From assembly GCA_964444625.1 (NCBI GenBank), contig CAYUHZ010000047.1:1-6770 (forward strand): 6,770 nucleotides of DNA. Reading direction: 5' to 3'. Source of the DNA: CAYUHZ01 sp964444625. Its GTDB lineage: Bacteria; Patescibacteriota; Patescibacteriia; Patescibacteriales; GWC2-42-12. Both the position numbers and the translations under genes were made by a program. Shown here in pieces: positions 5,767-6,770 of this stretch (the stretch's first letter is position 1; the number at the start of each line of letters is the position of its first letter). Under the pieces are notes generated by a model. That model did not search any database. It saw nothing but the letters and a program-made list of their open reading frames with translations, and had not been told where the DNA came from.

Positions 5767-6498
5767 ATGGATGAAACCTACGGATTAAAAGCGATTACTT
5801 TGTTTTGCCAGCCTTTTCGCGAATACGATAGCAAGATCACTTTGTTCAGCCGAGAAAAAGGCAAGCAAGAATTAGTTGCTCGCGGCACCAAAAGATTGAA
5901 GTCAAAATTAGCGGGTCACCTGGAGCCTTTTAATATGGTTGAAGTGATGGCGATCAAGGGCAGGACTTGCGATTATATCGGCGCAGCTATCAGTGTGTCG
6001 TGCCATAATAATATTAAAAGCGATTTGTTAAAAATAAAAGCCGCAAGTCGAGCGGTTAAAGCGTTTAATCAAGCGACCAAATTAGAAGCGCCGGATCAAG
6101 CATTATATTATTTATTAAAGAATTTTTTAACGATAACCAATCAAGACAAAATAGACACAGATAAAATAGATTTTTTAACCGATTTGTTTCTTTATAAATT
6201 TATTTGCCTTTCCGGTTGCCAGCCGGAGCTTTCTATTTGTCTTGCCTGTGGCAAGCGGATTGAGCCGAAAGAGAATTTCATTGATATTCCCAATGGAGGC
6301 TTGATTTGCGGCGATTGCGGAAGAGGCGGGTTGACAATCAGCTGTGATTGCCTTAAAATATTCCGTTTGGCATTACTGGTTGATTTTGACCAACTGGTTA
6401 AAATAAAAACCGAAAAAAAATTGCGCCAAGATGTCAAGCAATTGGTTTGTTCTTTTTTTGAATATCATTTAACATCCAACAATATTACAGGAGGATGA
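5767..6498 (+). CDS. recO: DNA repair protein RecO
   Basis: RecO helps load RecA onto SSB-coated single-stranded DNA in the RecFOR pathway of gap repair. The 243 residues match full-length family members. The N-terminal OB-fold is seen in KAITLFCQPFREYDSKITLF, then FSREKGKQELVARGTKRLKSKLAGHLEPF (residues 27-55), a pattern very characteristic of RecO. The middle is helical (about 83-150) and is followed by a zinc-finger pattern, C158-x2-C161 and C181-x2-C184, of the kind found in many but not all RecO proteins. The start at 5767 lies 4 bp after the ruvX stop with no clear Shine-Dalgarno, consistent with coupling in the operon. Its last codons (GGA GGA TGA) double as the ribosome binding site of the next small gene. 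Confidence 0.93.
   Translation: MDETYGLKAITLFCQPFREYDSKITLFSREKGKQELVARGTKRLKSKLAGHLEPFNMVEVMAIKGRTCDYIGAAISVSCHNNIKSDLLKIKAASRAVKAFNQATKLEAPDQALYYLLKNFLTITNQDKIDTDKIDFLTDLFLYKFICLSGCQPELSICLACGKRIEPKENFIDIPNGGLICGDCGRGGLTISCDCLKIFRLALLVDFDQLVKIKTEKKLRQDVKQLVCSFFEYHLTSNNITGG
6489..6494 (+). promoter_or_regulatory. Strong Shine-Dalgarno for the 58-residue protein
   Basis: AGGAGG lies 5 bases before the ATG at 6500, overlapping the final codons of recO. It is the only full consensus ribosome binding site I find before a gene in this window; the others rely on overlap or have A/T-rich leaders. This suggests independent and efficient translation of the small gene. Confidence 0.85.
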
Positions 6499-6499
6499 T

Positions 6500-6676
6500 A
6501 TGGAGAAAGAAAAGAAAAAATTCGTAATTGTCGGATCAGACGGTTCAAGGTTATCGCTGGGCGAAGAAACCACTTCCGAGGCGGTTCGTCTGGCTCAGCA
6601 GGCAAAACATCGTGATGTTGACGCAAGATTGGTGGAGATCCACCCCGAGTATGGGGGAGTGACCGTTGCGTTTTGA
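6500..6676 (+). CDS. Small hypothetical protein, 58 residues
   Basis: The reading frame begins MEKEKKKFVIVGSDGSRLSL and ends HPEYGGVTVAF, stopping at TGA 6674-6676. I do not recognise it. After a lysine-rich start comes a short hydrophobic strand (FVIVG), then a charged helix-like stretch (EEATT-type region around residues 21-37, SEAVRLAQQAKHRD) and a second strand-like part (DARLVEIHPEYGGVTVAF); this could fold as a very small alpha/beta domain. There is no cysteine pair, signal peptide or membrane segment. Reality is supported by the perfect AGGAGG five bases upstream, its place directly after recO, and an intrinsic terminator 17 bp after the stop. It is probably the last gene of the operon, though the strong ribosome binding site would let it be made at a higher rate than the genes before it. 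Confidence 0.75.
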   Translation: MEKEKKKFVIVGSDGSRLSLGEETTSEAVRLAQQAKHRDVDARLVEIHPEYGGVTVAF

Positions 6677-6693
6677 CATGCCGATTTTTGTCT

Positions 6694-6721
6694 AAAAGCC
6701 GCTTTTTAACAGCGGCTTTTT
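6694..6721 (+). terminator. Intrinsic (Rho-independent) terminator
   Basis: AAAAGCCGCT (6694-6703), loop TTTTAAC and AGCGGCTTTT (6711-6720) form a perfect 10-bp stem running into a T5 tract. It lies 17 bp after the stop of the 58-residue gene and closes the adk-map-ruvX-recO unit. The A-run on the left arm makes it partly bidirectional, so it may also stop transcription arriving from the right. Confidence 0.92.
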
Positions 6722-6738
6722 ATACCTTAACAGGAAAC

Positions 6739-6760
6739 CCCGCCCGACTAAGGCGGCGGG
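6739..6760. repeat. GC-rich palindrome at the right window edge
   Basis: CCCGCC (6739-6744) pairs with GGCGGG (6755-6760) around a 10-base loop; CCGCC (6740-6744) can alternatively pair with GGCGG at 6752-6756. It stands out in A/T-rich surroundings and shares the CCCGCC/GGCGG core with the palindromes at 1718-1731 and 2175-2227. It could be the beginning of another repeat element cut by the window edge. Confidence 0.5.
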
Positions 6761-6770
6761 TCCAGGAGCC

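Noticed and set aside
6192..6437. Minus-strand open frame opposite recO
   Set aside because: Shadow of recO without own signals or motifs.

Overview
The window looks like a chromosomal piece of a Candidate Phyla Radiation (Patescibacteria/Parcubacteria-like) bacterium. This is inferred from its A+T-rich, lysine-rich genes, a compact row of small housekeeping genes with 4-base ATGA overlaps, several genes of unknown function and mostly absent Shine-Dalgarno sequences. No rRNA, tRNA or CRISPR array was seen.

Layout. (1) 1-1662: the 3' part of a large, charged, coiled-coil protein of unknown function, open at the left window edge and visibly richer in G+C than most of the rest. (2) 1663-2375: no intact gene. 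It holds the wreck of an IS200/IS605-type insertion sequence: a TnpA gene (1779-2077) that has lost its middle, including the HUH motif, and carries a -1 frameshift, with hairpins on both sides. A nested GC-rich palindrome of about 145 bp (2143-2287) follows, then an extended -10 promoter. (3) 2376-3805: a 171-residue orphan protein, followed 2 bp later by a DUF475/TerC-like membrane protein gene readable only by changing frame four times. It is annotated as a pseudogene, although assembly errors at homopolymers cannot be excluded. (4) 3806-6498: intact housekeeping genes adk, map, ruvX and recO, overlapping or only 4 bp apart, clearly one transcription unit. (5) 6500-6676: a 58-residue orphan protein with the only textbook ribosome binding site of the window, closed by a strong intrinsic terminator. 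Another GC-rich palindrome lies at the right edge.

How it works together. adk balances adenine nucleotides, map trims initiator methionine, and RuvX and RecO serve RNA/DNA processing and recombinational repair. They share an operon for expression rather than forming one pathway. The left half looks like a zone of decay: a dead transposase, palindromic repeats and a broken membrane gene lie between a compositionally different gene and the conserved operon. I see no convincing new multi-gene system. The best leads are the nested palindrome beside the dead transposase, the four-frame DUF475 gene and the two orphan proteins.
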